In this document: in pieces, positions 36,816 through 48,421 of the stretch | Numbering within the stretch: the stretch's first letter is position 1 | Layout: every line of letters starts with the position of its first letter | NCBI GenBank assembly: GCA_035048495.1 | Contig: CM068546.1 | Coordinates: forward strand, 11,538,435-11,602,434 | Reading direction: 5' to 3' | Length of the DNA stretch: 64,000 nucleotides | Origin: Euptelea pleiosperma | Taxonomy: Eukaryota; Streptophyta; Magnoliopsida; Ranunculales; Eupteleaceae | Made by a program: the position numbers and the translations under genes | Notes under the pieces: generated by a model | What the model saw: the letters and a program-made list of their open reading frames with translations, nothing else | Databases searched by the model: none | What the model was told of the DNA's origin: nothing

Positions 36816-37329
36816 AGTAGGATTTTTCCGTGTCGTTGGTTACAGAAACCCTAGAATCAACAAAATTTATAATTTTTATCCAATTATCCTACAAAAAGAT
36901 AAGATTTTGTATAGGGATTCGTGTCGGATGTCGATCCGCACTCGAGATTAGTCGGATTAGCGCGAATAAGAACATAAAATGATAGATTTTTGTTAAAAAA
37001 TACTACTAAAGATGATGTAGGGGTGAGAATGATGATCACAGGATTTTAAAACATGATTTTTTTTAGATTATTTTCGATTAATAACAACATTAATGAAGAA
37101 CACGATTCATCGCATGACTTAAATTGAACAACTTGTATCAAAAGAAGCCATTTTATTTAATTAAGATAAATGTACTACAATCCCTAAAAAAAAAACAAAT
37201 TACATATTGGAAAGCTTGTAAAGAACTATACTAAAAAGCATCTAATGTAAATCGAGAGAGAGAAAATGATATCTAGATAGAGAAGAGCACCATTTAGAGT
37301 AAGAAAGCAGATGAGACCTTACCAAGAAT
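36816..37329. other. AT-rich intergenic DNA
   Basis: No gene or terminal repeats recognised. One GC-rich patch (TCGGATGTCGATCCGCACTC) near 36925. Confidence 0.4.
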
Positions 37330-38470
37330 GGTCAAGACCCTAGTTAAGGGAGATCCGAGCCGTGGAGCGCCGGCAAAAGGTGGAGCGATGAAGTCTTGCA
37401 GCAACTTAATGCAGCATCGTCTTCATGTAAAGAGCTTAACGGCTTGACCATTGGGAGATAGGGGCAGGCGGTGCAGGTTTGTGATGTGGCCACGAGCGTG
37501 AAGAAGGTGCTGGGTTCCTCTCTGTTGGCGGCAACAATGAAGATGAGGGGAGCTGCTTGAATGGTGGAGAGGAACAGCAGGTAGGCGTTCCTCTTCTCCT
37601 CTTCTTCTCTTCTTCTCCTCCTTTCTCTTTTCTTTTTTTTTTTTTTTTTTGTTTTTGAACGGCTTGGAGAAGTCAAAGAAGGAGAGGCGTGTGGCAGGCG
37701 TGGATGGCTTGCGGTTGTATGCTGTTGCAGACCAGAAACGTGGAAGGGAGAGGAGTGGAATGAGGTGGCTTGCCGGAGTGGTAGTTCAAGGCGTTGAGAT
37801 GCAGCAGGTTGTAGGTGTGGGCAGCAGCAAGCTCACCTAGATGACAACGAACAGCAGCCCAAGGAGGTCGCCGGCGGTGATGGTAGCAAGGTGAGTGATG
37901 TCTCCTTATTTTCTCTCATCTTCTCTCTTCTTTTTTTTTTCTTTTTTTTTTCTGTTTACTGTGGAGAGAACCGGAGTTGCAAACCTGCAACTCCGGTTGA
38001 TGGAGGAGGCGGTGGAGGATGAGCAGGTGAATGGCCATTTTGCTCAAGAGAGGAGACGTGGGGAAGATCAGACGGCTTGGCTTAATGGAGGAAACGGTAC
38101 TGGTGGAGGTTGCAGGCGGACCTGCAACTCAAGAGTTGCAGGTCGTGGTGAAGGCGGTACCGTGGTGCAGCAGCGTTTCGGGGGTATTGTGTGGCAGGCG
38201 AGGAAGAAGTGGGGGGCAGGCGGAGCGGTGCTGCTACGAGGAGGAGAAAAGGAGAAGAAGGGAGAAGTAGAAAAGGAGAAGGACGAGGCGCGTGGCCGGA
38301 GTTGCAGAACTCCGGCCGGAGAAAATGAGAAGAATGAAGAAAAAGATGAAGAAGAAGAAGAAGAAGAAGAAGAAGAAGAAGAAGAAGAAGAAGAAGAAGA
38401 AGAGGAGGAAGGGTAGACCGTGGGGGAAAGTTTTGGGGAGAGAAATGAGGAGGATTAGGGTTCAAACGAA
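37330..38470. other. GC-rich block with perfect hairpins, origin unknown
   Basis: Composition jumps from AT-rich flanks to GC-rich sequence. Long ORFs on both strands are low-complexity (Gly/Arg or poly-Leu/poly-Glu) and show no domain. Three perfect hairpins sharing GAGTTGCA lie at 37969-37998, 38119-38144 and 38294-38317. Poly-T tracts occur near 37630 and 37930. It could be captured gene-leader DNA in an unrecognised element. Confidence 0.4.
38344..38412. repeat. (GAA)n microsatellite
   Basis: About 20 GAA/GAG triplets in a row, giving the low-complexity poly-Glu/poly-Leu ORFs here. Confidence 0.95.
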
Positions 38471-39121
38471 CACTTCGCCTTCCCCTTTTAAAGCTCCCTA
38501 TTTCCTTTAATGGAAATAGGGATTTTTTTTGAAAATAAAAAATAAGAAAAATATATTTTTTTTTTTTTAAGTAAAACACTACTTTATGATTACCCAAAAA
38601 AATAAACCATTGATTCGGTCCTTATTCGCTTTGGCGGTCTTTTACAAACCTATGTGGATCCTTGTCGAGCAGAAATGTTGGGTCAATAACAATCTTTGAT
38701 TTGGGTACTAATACTTTGATCACATTTGAGAAATGTGCCCTATTCAAACCTCGAGATCATGCATTATCTTGATCTTTGAGATCCATTTTTAGTGAGCCTC
38801 GGGCTTGTGTTCATTTGTCACCCACAAGATCTGTGAACCGAACCATTTATGATCACCTCAAAATTTGTGCAAGAATTACTTTATTGATCTCCTCAAGATC
38901 TGTGCATTAAAATCCATCTGTTGGGATTATATGAAGTTATGAACCATTGATTTGCAGAGAGAGAGAGAGAGAGGCGATACCACAAAAAAAAAAAAAAAGA
39001 TAATGTTAGTGCATGATTTGACAAACTGAGGATGACGGACGACTAGATCTTTGATGACCGACATCCGTCATGAGCGTTGATGACTGACCACATTGTGAGC
39101 CATGTGGCAGATCTTATGTAC

Positions 39122-39352
39122 CACTTATTGTATAGCTGTTTAGCCCATCCATTGGTGGACCTACATGCCAAAAAATAGCCTGATTAATGATTTCAATCCT
39201 TTGGATACGAGTACCTTAAATAAGGCTTGAATCACACTGTTTGAAATAAACCCATGAAACGACTCAAATCCAACGGCCATAAATCTCTGACTAAGCTAAT
39301 ATTTGGTATGTAGGTCAACCTAGGGATGGGCCAAACATCCATACGGTCAGTG
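39122..39352. mobile_element. MITE, family A
   Basis: Left end TGTTTAGCCCATCC with GGTGGACCTACATGCC; right end GGTCAACCTAGGGATGGGCC then AAACATCCATACGGTCAGTG, the inverse. About 170 bp upstream of NLR copy 3. Confidence 0.7.
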
Positions 39353-39525
39353 ATCTCTAAGATTCTATCATGTGGCTTGTATTGTGGTCCATAATCAAGA
39401 CCTCCGACACCAAAGATTTTTTGGGACGATGCCTTATCACAATTGTGTGGTTGGGGGCAAAGAAGAGAGGAGAGAAATAGTGTTGTGAGCTATTAGAGTG
39501 TGATCAAGGGAGAGAGGAGAGAAAA

Positions 39526-42281
39526 ATGGCCGAGAATGTTGTGAGCCTTGTGATCGAAAATTTGGTTTCCTTGCTTGCCCAAGAAGCAAACCTGTTGCAT
39601 GGAGTGCACAAGGACATCAAGTACATCAAAGATGAATTGGAGAGTATCCGAGTCTTTCTCAGGGACGCTGATGCAAGGGTAGAAATGGATGCAGGAGTTA
39701 AAATATGGGTGAAACAGGTAAGAGAAGTAGCCTACGACATTGAAGACGTCCTGGACGAATTTGCATTTCGCCTCGCACAACATCCTCATCGACATGGATT
39801 TGTTCGTTTTCTTCATAAAATTCTTCGGTTGATGAAGCACTTAAAAGCCCGCCATGTCATAGCCACTGAGATACAAGATATCAGAACAAGGTTGCGTGAG
39901 ATTAAGGAACGAAGTGATAGCTATCGTTTCGATATATCGGACCAAGGCACAAGTTCCCATACTAGTGGGAATGACACATGGCTTGATCCTCGAGTGGATG
40001 CCCTTTACGCTGAAGAAGCCGAAATCGTGGGCATTGAGAATCCCAGAAAAGAATTGATAGACTGGTTGGTTGAAGGAGTTCCAAAGCGAACAGTTTTTGT
40101 GGTGGTCGGCATGGGAGGGGTGGGCAAAACCACCCTTGTAAAGAAGGTCTATGATAGCGAACAAGTAAGACGGCACTTTGAATGCTATGCTTGGATCACC
40201 GTGTCGCAATCATTCAAAGTTGAAGAGCTCCTAAGGACCTTGATAAAGCGATTCTACGAGTCAAGGAAAGAGTCGGTTCCTGAAGGAATCGATTCAATGG
40301 AACACATACAACTCATTGACAAACTAAGGGAGTATTTGTGGCAAAAGAGGTATGTGGCTATTCTTGATGATGTATGGAGCGTGGACTTGTGGAATTCCAT
40401 AAAACATGCATTACTTATTAACGATTGTGGTAGTAGGATCATGGTCACCACACGCATAACTGATGTTGCTTTTTCTTGTGTGGAATCTTCCGATCATATC
40501 TACCATCTAGAACCTCTACCTCACAAAGAGGCTCTGGACCTCTTCCTTATTAAGGCATTGGGATCAAACATTGGGGAACAATATTGTCCTCCAGAATTAA
40601 TGGAGTGGTCTGTTAAAATTGTGAATAAATGTGGAAGATTGCCGCTAGCAATTGTGGCAATAGGTGGAGTTTTGTTAACGAAAGACAAGAATGTTTTTGA
40701 ATGGAAAAATTTGCATGACAACCTTCTTTCTGAATTTGAAAAAAAGAGTATAATGAGAATCCTTTCACTGAGTTACCATGATCTATCACCCCAACTTAGA
40801 TCTTGTTTCTTGTATTTTGGCCTTTTTCTAGAGGATTATTCTATTGGTTTTGACCAACTTGTTCGGTTATGGATTGCTGAAGGATTTGTGACAGTAAGGC
40901 AAGGTAAAACATTAGAAGAGGTTGCAGGAAACTACCTCAACGAGCTCATACATAGAAGCTTGGTTCAACCAGATGAGTTTAATCTTTCTCTATTTGATAT
41001 GAGAACATTTCGAGTCCATGACCTTATGCGTGAGTTCATTCTTTTGAGGTTAGAGGAGGAGAATTTTTGTGTTGTTGCAGAGAACAATACAAGTACAAGT
41101 TTGCGTGAGAAAGGGAATGGACGACGACTATCAATCACCTCAACAGTGGTGGTGATAATGTTGTAGAAAGAACAAATGTATCTCAAATTCGTTCCTTCCT
41201 CGTGTCTAGCTTGTATTATCTACATGAGTTCCCCAATTCCTTGTACACAATTCTTTCAAACTTTAGGCTATTGAAGGTATTGGACTTGGAAGATGTGCCT
41301 TTGGAGAGTTTTCCCAGTGAAGTAGCAAAGCTATGCCATTTGAGGTATTTAAGTTTGAAGGGTACAAGGATTCAAATGCTTCCTAATTCCCTGGGGAAAT
41401 TACAAAACTTAGAAACGTTGAATCTTTCAGATACTGGTGTAGTTGAGATGCCGATTACGATCTTAAAGCTTCAGAAACTACGACATCTTCAAGCGTTTCA
41501 AATCATTGATAGATCTTACAAAAGTTTCAATTGTTGGAGAGGAGTTAAGGTGCCTGAGGGAATTGGGTGTTTAACAGCCCTACAAACCTTGTTAGATATA
41601 GAGGAGGTAAACTCCAAGGGCACTAACATATTTACAGATTTGGAAAAATTGAGCCAGTTGAGAAATCTAGGCATTAAAAATCTGAGAAGAGAAAATGGGA
41701 AGGATATGTGCGCCTCCATTGCCAAGATGAACCGCCTTCGATCCTTGTCTATCAGTTCAACAGGAGAGGAGGAGGTTCTTGATTTGCAATTTATATCATC
41801 TCCTCCCCCACTTCTTCATGATCTACTTTTGCATGGACGTTTAAGCAAGTTGCCTGACTGGATTTCCTCCCTGTATAACCTGAACAAAATAGTTCTAAGT
41901 TACTCGAGATTAGGAGAATCTCCCACGGAAGTACTTCAAGCTTTGCCCAATCTAACTTATCTCCTTCTCTATAAAGTATACGATGGAGAGACGTTGGGTT
42001 TCGAGGCAGAAAAGTTTAAAAAACTCAAGTGGCTATTACTAGGTAACTTAAACAGGCTGAGTTCATTGATAGTGGAGAAAGGTGCAATGCCTTCCCTTCA
42101 AACCCTAAACATTCGGTACTGTGGGCAGTTAAAGGAGGTGCCTTCAGGAATCGCACACCTCACCAACCTCAAAACTCTCAACTTTGTTGGGATGCCGGAG
42201 GAAATCAAGAGGAGAGTTGTCCAAGACGTAGGTGAAGATAATTGGATAGTGAGGCACATACCACAAGTCCCTTTCTATTAG
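39526..42281 (+). pseudogene. NLR copy 3, CC-NB-ARC-LRR with one missing base
   Basis: RPM1-like immune receptor gene, intronless. Rx-type coiled coil with EDVLDEF (residues 73-79), P-loop GMGGVGKTTL (195-204), kinase-2 YVAILDDVW (276-284), RNBS-B GSRIMVTTR, GLPL CGRLPLAIVA (from 369), RNBS-D CFLYFGLFLED, VHD (497-499) in place of MHD, then about 12 LRRs. The only lesion seen is a lost C near 41137 in RRLSIH, where both sister copies have CC, giving a stop at 41164-41166. With that base the frame would run about 918 residues to 42281. A start at 41202 for a separate LRR protein is unlikely. It may be a true recent pseudogene or an assembly error. Confidence 0.93.
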
Positions 42282-42400
42282 GAGATTCGCGTGATGGAGG
42301 ATTTCTTCACAACCGTCTTCAATAGCAGCGGAGCAGCGGTGACTTTTTCATTTGTATTTTGTAGTATTCGTAATAATTTTCTATAGGGTGGTGATGTAAC

Positions 42401-42849
42401 AACGTATACCCCTAGTCACAAAAATCTCCAGAATGCTTTGATTTTTCGAATTCACGAATCAATCGCCAATTAATCAGCAAAATAGGTAAAATCTCCGATT
42501 AATCAAAACACTTGACGATTAATCAGCGATTTTGCGAATTTTGCCGATTAATCAACTGAGACCCATTTTTTTCCCCTTTTGATTTCGATTTTGCCGATTT
42601 TTTGAATTATGAATGATATATCATACTTATGAGTTATGACTTATTATGGAATAATCGATGTGCTTTTCATCATATAAATGTGTTTTGTTAAAAACAACAT
42701 TTCTAACTTGAAAAATGCTATGATATATTTTATTTTATTTTATTTTTTTGCCGATTTCTTCTGACTGTTACAGAATTTATCCGAATTTTCCCGACTTGAC
42801 TCCTTACCGATTTATTGCCGAATCCCGACTTTGTGACTGTGGGTATACC
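42401..42849. mobile_element. TIR element with iterated GATTAATC motif
   Basis: Left end GTATACCCCTAGTCACAAA and right end TTTGTGACTGTGGGTATAC are inverted repeats of 19 bp with few mismatches. Next to the left end GATTAATC/CGATTAATCA is iterated four to five times; near the right end CCGATTT/CCGAAT repeats. Non-coding. Confidence 0.7.
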
Positions 42850-42902
42850 TGAGATCTTTTCATTTGCGGAAGCGGCATTTTTGGTAGTCACCACTGCCAT
42901 CC

Positions 42903-43152
42903 GGGCCCACTGACCGCATGGATGTTTAGCCCACCCCTTAATAGACATTCATACAAAAAAATCAGCTTGTTTAATGATTTTTAGCCGTTGGTTTTAGTAC
43001 TCAAAAATGGTTGCATTCAACGGCTATAAGAACGCCTTAAAAAGTGCTAAAAAGTGTTAAAATCTAATGGTTATAGATTACCAATCAAGGTGATTTTTGG
43101 TCCGTATATCCACCAAGGGGTGGGATAAACATCCATGCAGTCAGTGGGCCCA
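42903..43152. mobile_element. MITE, family A
   Basis: GGCCCACTGACCGCATGGAT at the left and its inverse ATCCATGCAGTCAGTGGGCC at the right: a 20-bp terminal inverted repeat with one mismatch. About 250 bp, interior AAAATCAGCTTGTTTAATGA. Confidence 0.85.
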
Positions 43153-44240
43153 GATGGCAGCGGTGACTACCAAATATGCCGCTTCTGCAAATCAAACAGT
43201 TTCAGGCATACCTTGTTACATCTTTTTTCCAAAAGAAAATACACGGTTGAATCCAATGGTCAGTAGGGTAGCACGACTCTTCTATAAATTATCCTTTGAT
43301 CTAGATGAGCTGGTCAAGGATTCATCCAGCTAGTGAGAAAAATGCCATGTGGCACTTATACCTTACAGGATTGACCCTTTAATAGACCTACACACAAAAA
43401 AACTAGCCAGATTGATTATTTATGACCATTGGATTTGAACATTTTTCACAATTGATTTCCAGCCGTTGTATTCAAGCAATTATTTTGGTATTCAAATCCC
43501 ATGGATAAAAATCATCAATCAGGCTGATTTTTGGTGTGTACGTGGACAGATTTTCCATATGACTTTTTTGGGGGGGTTGACATCAAATTTTGATATCAGG
43601 GGTGGGCATCAAAGTTTTTCTCTTTAGTCCATGAATGCGTAGGCAGACCAATTTGGTCCAGCTGAGCTGGACCACAGGTGCACTGATTTTCTCATTTATC
43701 TTTTTCTCCAGATGATTTATTAGAATGGGCGGAAGCAAAGCGGATCAAATGACTACAATGTTATGAGGCGAATCCCATGATCAATCAACGCCTTGCCCAT
43801 TGCTCCACTCTGGCGGCCAAGCTGCTCTCCAAAGGAGTCTACTCATCTAATGGTTTTGCATGGGCACAGCTTTGCCTACATAGACTTCTTAAGCCGATTA
43901 GTAAGGATTTAAGGACCCACTTAAAACCTTGCATTTCTATTTGTTGTTTTCCCTGCTTACTGCAGTCTTTGGAGCAATAAAATGCCCATCAATGTGCGCG
44001 ATCCAATAGGAGCGATCGTACCGAGTAATCGGTATGACCCCTCAGTAGAAAGATTCAATACAGTTATTGTTGTAACGTGTATGCATTTTGGGACTAATGT
44101 TTGTGTTAGATAGCCAACCCAAAGTTAAAAAAGTGTTTGTGTTTGCTTTCAATTGATAGAGATGGGTTTACGTAGATTTTTCTTTTTCATTTTATTGCAA
44201 ATGACCTAAAACATGGGTATATATCAGTGCATGTAAATTT

Positions 44241-44270
44241 CTCTCCCTCTCTCTCTCTCTCTCTCTCCCC
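44241..44270. repeat. (CT)n microsatellite
   Basis: Run of CT dinucleotides with a few CCC interruptions. Confidence 0.9.
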
Positions 44271-44375
44271 AATTCAATTTCTCTATATTTTTCTTTTTTA
44301 ATTATCATTTCCTCAATGTCAACCAAACAATGAGAGAAAGGATTTCAAGAAGTGGATTTCTCGGAAGTGACACTT

Positions 44376-44895
44376 AGGGCGTGTTTGACTGCAGAGAAAA
44401 ATTTTCCGAGAAAATACGTCCGGAAAATGCCTTAAATGGCTGATTGATTGCAACTGGGAACACATATTTCAATCTTGTGAGAAAATAAAGGCATATTTTC
44501 AAGTGGAAATGAATTCCCACTTATCTGGATGGGAAGTGAATTCCGGGCTTAGTAGGGAAAATTATCCAGATTTAAATGGCTTGGTAGGGAAAATTATACA
44601 GATTTAAAATGGCTATCTAACAATGTACAGTTGTGTTTTCCCACTTGGCAATCAAACACGCCCTTAGAGTAACCCACTTCCTAAGTAAACTACTTTTTTG
44701 TCTAGATGGGAAGTGAATTCCGGGCTTAGTAAGGAAAATTATCCAGATTTAAATGGCTTGGTAGGGAAAACTATACAGATTTAAAATGGCTATCAAAGAA
44801 TGGACAGTTGTGTTTTCCCAAGGAAAATGCAATTTTCCCACTTGGCAATCAAACACGCCCTTAGAGTAACCCACTTCCTGAGTAAACTACTTTTT
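44376..44895. mobile_element. MITE with GGGCGTGTTTGA ends, partly duplicated in tandem
   Basis: Left end TTAGGGCGTGTTTGACTG; right ends GGCAATCAAACACGCCCTTA at about 44648-44667 and again at 44845-44864. The segment GATGGGAAGTGAATTCCGGG to AGTAAACTACTTTTTTG is present twice head to tail, so the right terminus was duplicated together with flanking DNA. Confidence 0.75.
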
Positions 44896-45259
44896 TGGGA
44901 ACTAAACGCAGCCAAAGTGCCGAAACGGGGGGATTGATCTCCTAAAAGTTTCAGAGAACTACAATCATATCAACATGTCAAATTGAGCTAGTCTAACAGA
45001 AAATTACTGAAACTTTTAAAATTTGTTGACCTTCTACAAATATGGGCAACTGGTTAATTGTTTAAAAGGATTTTTCATGATAAACTCAATTTTGAGATTA
45101 AAAATCACTTTTGGTGGCACGAGATTGAGATATTTCTCTCTCAAGAGTTTTTCTTTTTTTGATAGGCAAGTGTATGTATTATATAAAAATGTGAAACCCC
45201 CTTTATATACAAGGAATAGGACCAAAGCTTATAGAATGAGCTCCTCTCATCTAAATACA

Positions 45260-46190
45260 ACATCAAAAAAAACCAACCCCTAAATTCTGTTAAAACAGAG
45301 GACCAAAAATAAATCATAGCTCTAATTTTTAACACAACCACTTCCATATGGCCCAAAACCAAAAGGAAGCAAATAGAAGCATACACCAACTGAACGAAAC
45401 TTACGCCATTTGAATGGTATACTTTTTAAGTACTTTCAGTGGTGCACCAAGAGAATTCCATCATTGTTCTCGTGTTCCAAGATCCTGCATCAAATTATGC
45501 TTAGGCTCTGTATGGTTGCCCTAAAAAAGTTCTCTAGAAATGATTTTTGCATATAAATATCAAAACTTTTTCCATATCAACATTTGTTAGCATACAAATC
45601 ATTTCTCCGTAAATATTTTTGTTGATCACCATATAGAGCCTTAATACATTCACGTAAACCAAGCTTGTCAAGCTTTCTTCGAACAATAGATAAGACTCCT
45701 TTGGCAAGCAAGCAAGTCTGGTTGTCATAGCTGCTAATTTTGAATAAGTCTGAAGTCAAAGCTACTATTTTTTTATGAACTTCCAAGAGTGCACAAGAAT
45801 TTTATCAGGTGAGATTCACCCTTCTTTAAAAAAATTCCAAGATTTACCTCATAGACCCTACTTGGTATATTGTCTGTAGTTTGCAAGAAAATGTATCATC
45901 TAGGAAAATGTTTGATATCAAATGTTTGCAATGACAGACATTTGTTGGGAAAATATTCGTAAGGTTAGGGAGGGGAGAGCTGTTGGGGGTTGAGAGAGTC
46001 ATTGTTTGCAGCACTTTTTGGCTGCAAACGTTACTACTTTTTGGCAAAAAATGATTGGGTGGATCTAATGCAAATATATGTTGGATGTTGCGCCACCAAG
46101 TACACGCAAATCCGCAAACGTTTACGCGCAAACATTTGTAGCACTACCAAGCAAGGCCATAAATGCAAGCTACAATCCAACCCGAGCTGA
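45260..46190. repeat. duplicated block shared with 33430-34135
   Basis: Partner of the block after NLR copy 2; see that entry. The copy here has an insertion of about 400 bp in the middle and a duplicated GCAAACGTT segment. Confidence 0.65.
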
Positions 46191-46599
46191 AAATGCAAAT
46201 CGACTATAAGCTCTGGTAGATAATAGGAATCTTCCATGAAAACCAATTTCTAGACAGTAGGAATAGGATAACAACAATATTTACTACGACATACATCCCA
46301 ACTTATCAAACTAATGTTAAGTTCTTTTAAGAATTTCATATCAAGAACATTAAGGTCAAAAAAATACGGCATTCACATAAAATGGTTAAAATAATACATG
46401 GTTCGCATAAAATGGTAAATTATTATGGGGTTCAACTGAGAAATTACAATTTCCACATTCACAAATTTTTAAATGAGTCAATGGTCAGGGAAACTAGGAA
46501 AAAAGGTTTGGATCATCAGGTTGGATTAACATTGGCATGAAAGTATGGATCATCCTTAATTTTAAAAGCTTGTTCAACCAGCTTTATAGTACCCAAGGT

Positions 46600-47117
46600 T
46601 CTAAACTTCGACTTCGCCTTAAACTTCGGTCTATTAAAATTATGAATTAATTCGGGGAAGTTCAATTCGAATTAGAGAATTTCTGTAAAAATTTGCTAAC
46701 TTAGAGAAGTTTTGAGATTTTTTGCCAAAATGAATTAAACGATATTAATCTTAGTTAGGTTGCTCTAAATGGTTGTTTTTTTGATATAATAAGTTATAAG
46801 TATTTTATCATGCTTGTTTTATCATATCCTTAAAAATCAGTATGTTTTATCAACGTTTTGGCAAAAATTCTCCAAACTTCTCTAAAAGCTAACTATTTGG
46901 TTCGACTTAGACGAATTAATTCAGCGAAAAATTAATTCGACGAATTTTTTGCAATTTTTGTACTAAAAAAGGCTAAACTTTGAAAAATTGACCGAATTTT
47001 TACTATTTACCTCGAATTAATTCGACGAATTTTTGTAAATTTTTAATACATGTACACTTTAATTCGGTCATTCAAAATTCGGAATTAATTCGACTAATTT
47101 CGCCGAATTTTAAAACC
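46600..47117. repeat. element with iterated GAATTAATTCG motif
   Basis: Starts CCAAGGTTCTAAACTTCG and ends CGAATTTTAAAACCATAA, an imperfect inverted pair. GAATTAATTCG and CGACGAATTT recur at least seven times on both strands near the ends around an AT-rich core. A truncated copy is at 58143-58311. Confidence 0.55.
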
Positions 47118-47179
47118 ATAACATTACCCATCAATTAAGATTCTATTGAAAGTAAATATTTCTACAACTTTAAATCCCT

Positions 47180-47960
47180 TCTCATATTCTCCTATCTTGA
47201 CAAGCCATAAAGTTACAGCTAACCCCATTAGGAAGCACTCTTTCCAGCATTGAGCGCCAAAGGTGCAAAGCATAATCAGAGGCACCCACCAACATTAACC
47301 TTTAACGAGTGTATTATAAGTTACAAGTCATTCAATCCCTTACTAAAGCATCTCGTTAGAAAGCTTAAATGGCTTGCTCATGATCTTCACAACAATTCCC
47401 ATCTACATTAGTATTCTAGCTATGAAATATGGCTTCAATTTCTAACTTACTATTCCCATTAATCAGGGAATTGCAAATAAATTAATTCATCAATATACCT
47501 TTAATCTTAAACTCGACATCCTGACAACATCCATTTTACCAATTAGACAATATCAATCACGCAATAAACCATAAGCAAGCTAATTGGCAACCAAGGACGA
47601 ATACTTCACACCTTGGAGCATCTTCTCTGCATTTATCCATCTTACCTTGTTTGGAATAACCCTTCGATCAAAACGTTCAACACATTATGTAAAATTCCCC
47701 TTTTAGACATCAGCATCAAGTCCCCATGCCTCTTCCATCTCTCCTAATCAACATACCCATTGATCAGAGAATGGTAGGTCATGAAATTTGGATCAAAACT
47801 CTAGCTCTCCATTTTCTTGACAAAATCCACAAAATTGTGTACTCTTACCATAAACATTCACCATTATCATAAAAGTGAAAACATCAGGAACAATCCTGGC
47901 CCTAACCATCATGTAGATAGCAATCAGTGAAAAAAGGTTTGTGATGAATAACTAGAGAAT
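47180..47960 (-). pseudogene. degenerate PPR-repeat gene relic
   Basis: Minus-strand translation in shifting frames gives pentatricopeptide-repeat pieces: DVFTFMIMVNVYGK, then FVKKMES, SFDPNFMTYHSLINGYV, then GEMEEAWG, MSKRGILHNV, GLFQT, CLIGKMD, MNLFICNSLIN-like and DYALHLWRSMLERVLPNGVSC. PPR proteins bind organelle RNA. Many stops and frameshifts are present and neither end of the gene is seen, so this is an old relic. Confidence 0.6.
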
Positions 47961-48289
47961 GCATTGACCTGCCTCAAATTCGAATGATAGGAGCAATTAC
48001 ACCATGATGACCACCACATTTATCCACATGGGCATCAGAGATATGGGAGTGAGAAAACAAGAGATGGAGTGAGATAAAAAGACAGTGGGAGAAGTGAATG
48101 AGAGAGAGAGGGAGAGGGATGAACGAACAGAGAGAGAGGAAGACAAAAAAGAAGATGAAGAACCATTATGGTTGTTCATTTTTCAATGGCTGCTCTAGAT
48201 CATCACTTAATTCCTACATAAACCCTCTACATTGAGTGGGTTTCTCAAAAGTAAGAGGGCTTATAGCGTTGAGTTGTGCTACCAAGAGA

Positions 48290-48421
48290 CAGATAGACAG
48301 AGAGACCCGATTCCTATTGTTGTTGTTTTCTTATCTTTGCCTTGGTAGGCTTTCTCAGCCTCCAAGCTCTTAATAAAGATCTTTTACCTTTTCAGAAAAA
48401 AAACTAAAAAAAAAAAAAAAA
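48290..48421 (+). mobile_element. truncated LINE-like 3' tail with poly-A
   Basis: CTTTGCCTTGGTAGGCTTTC and CTTAATAAAGATC followed by an A-rich run is a typical plant LINE 3' end. GAGAGACCC before and AAAGAGACCT after the tail may be an imperfect target duplication. Confidence 0.4.

Larger units (their letters stand above)
42282..43985. repeat. duplicated 3' flank of NLR copy 3, enlarged by insertions
   Basis: Matches 20621-21560, but between TTTTCTATA (42386) and AGAAAATACACGG (about 43235) it carries an extra 850 bp holding a TIR element and a family A MITE. The shared MITE-like segment is at about 43385-43550. Confidence 0.75.

Noticed and set aside
38082..38597. 171-aa minus-strand ORF and 173-aa plus-strand ORF over 37895-38416
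   Set aside because: Poly-Leu and poly-Glu runs are translations of the GAA microsatellite and poly-T tracts; no domain.
41202..42281. Separate LRR protein of 359 residues
   Set aside because: It is the 3' part of NLR copy 3 after a one-base deletion; its Met is internal by comparison with the paralogues.
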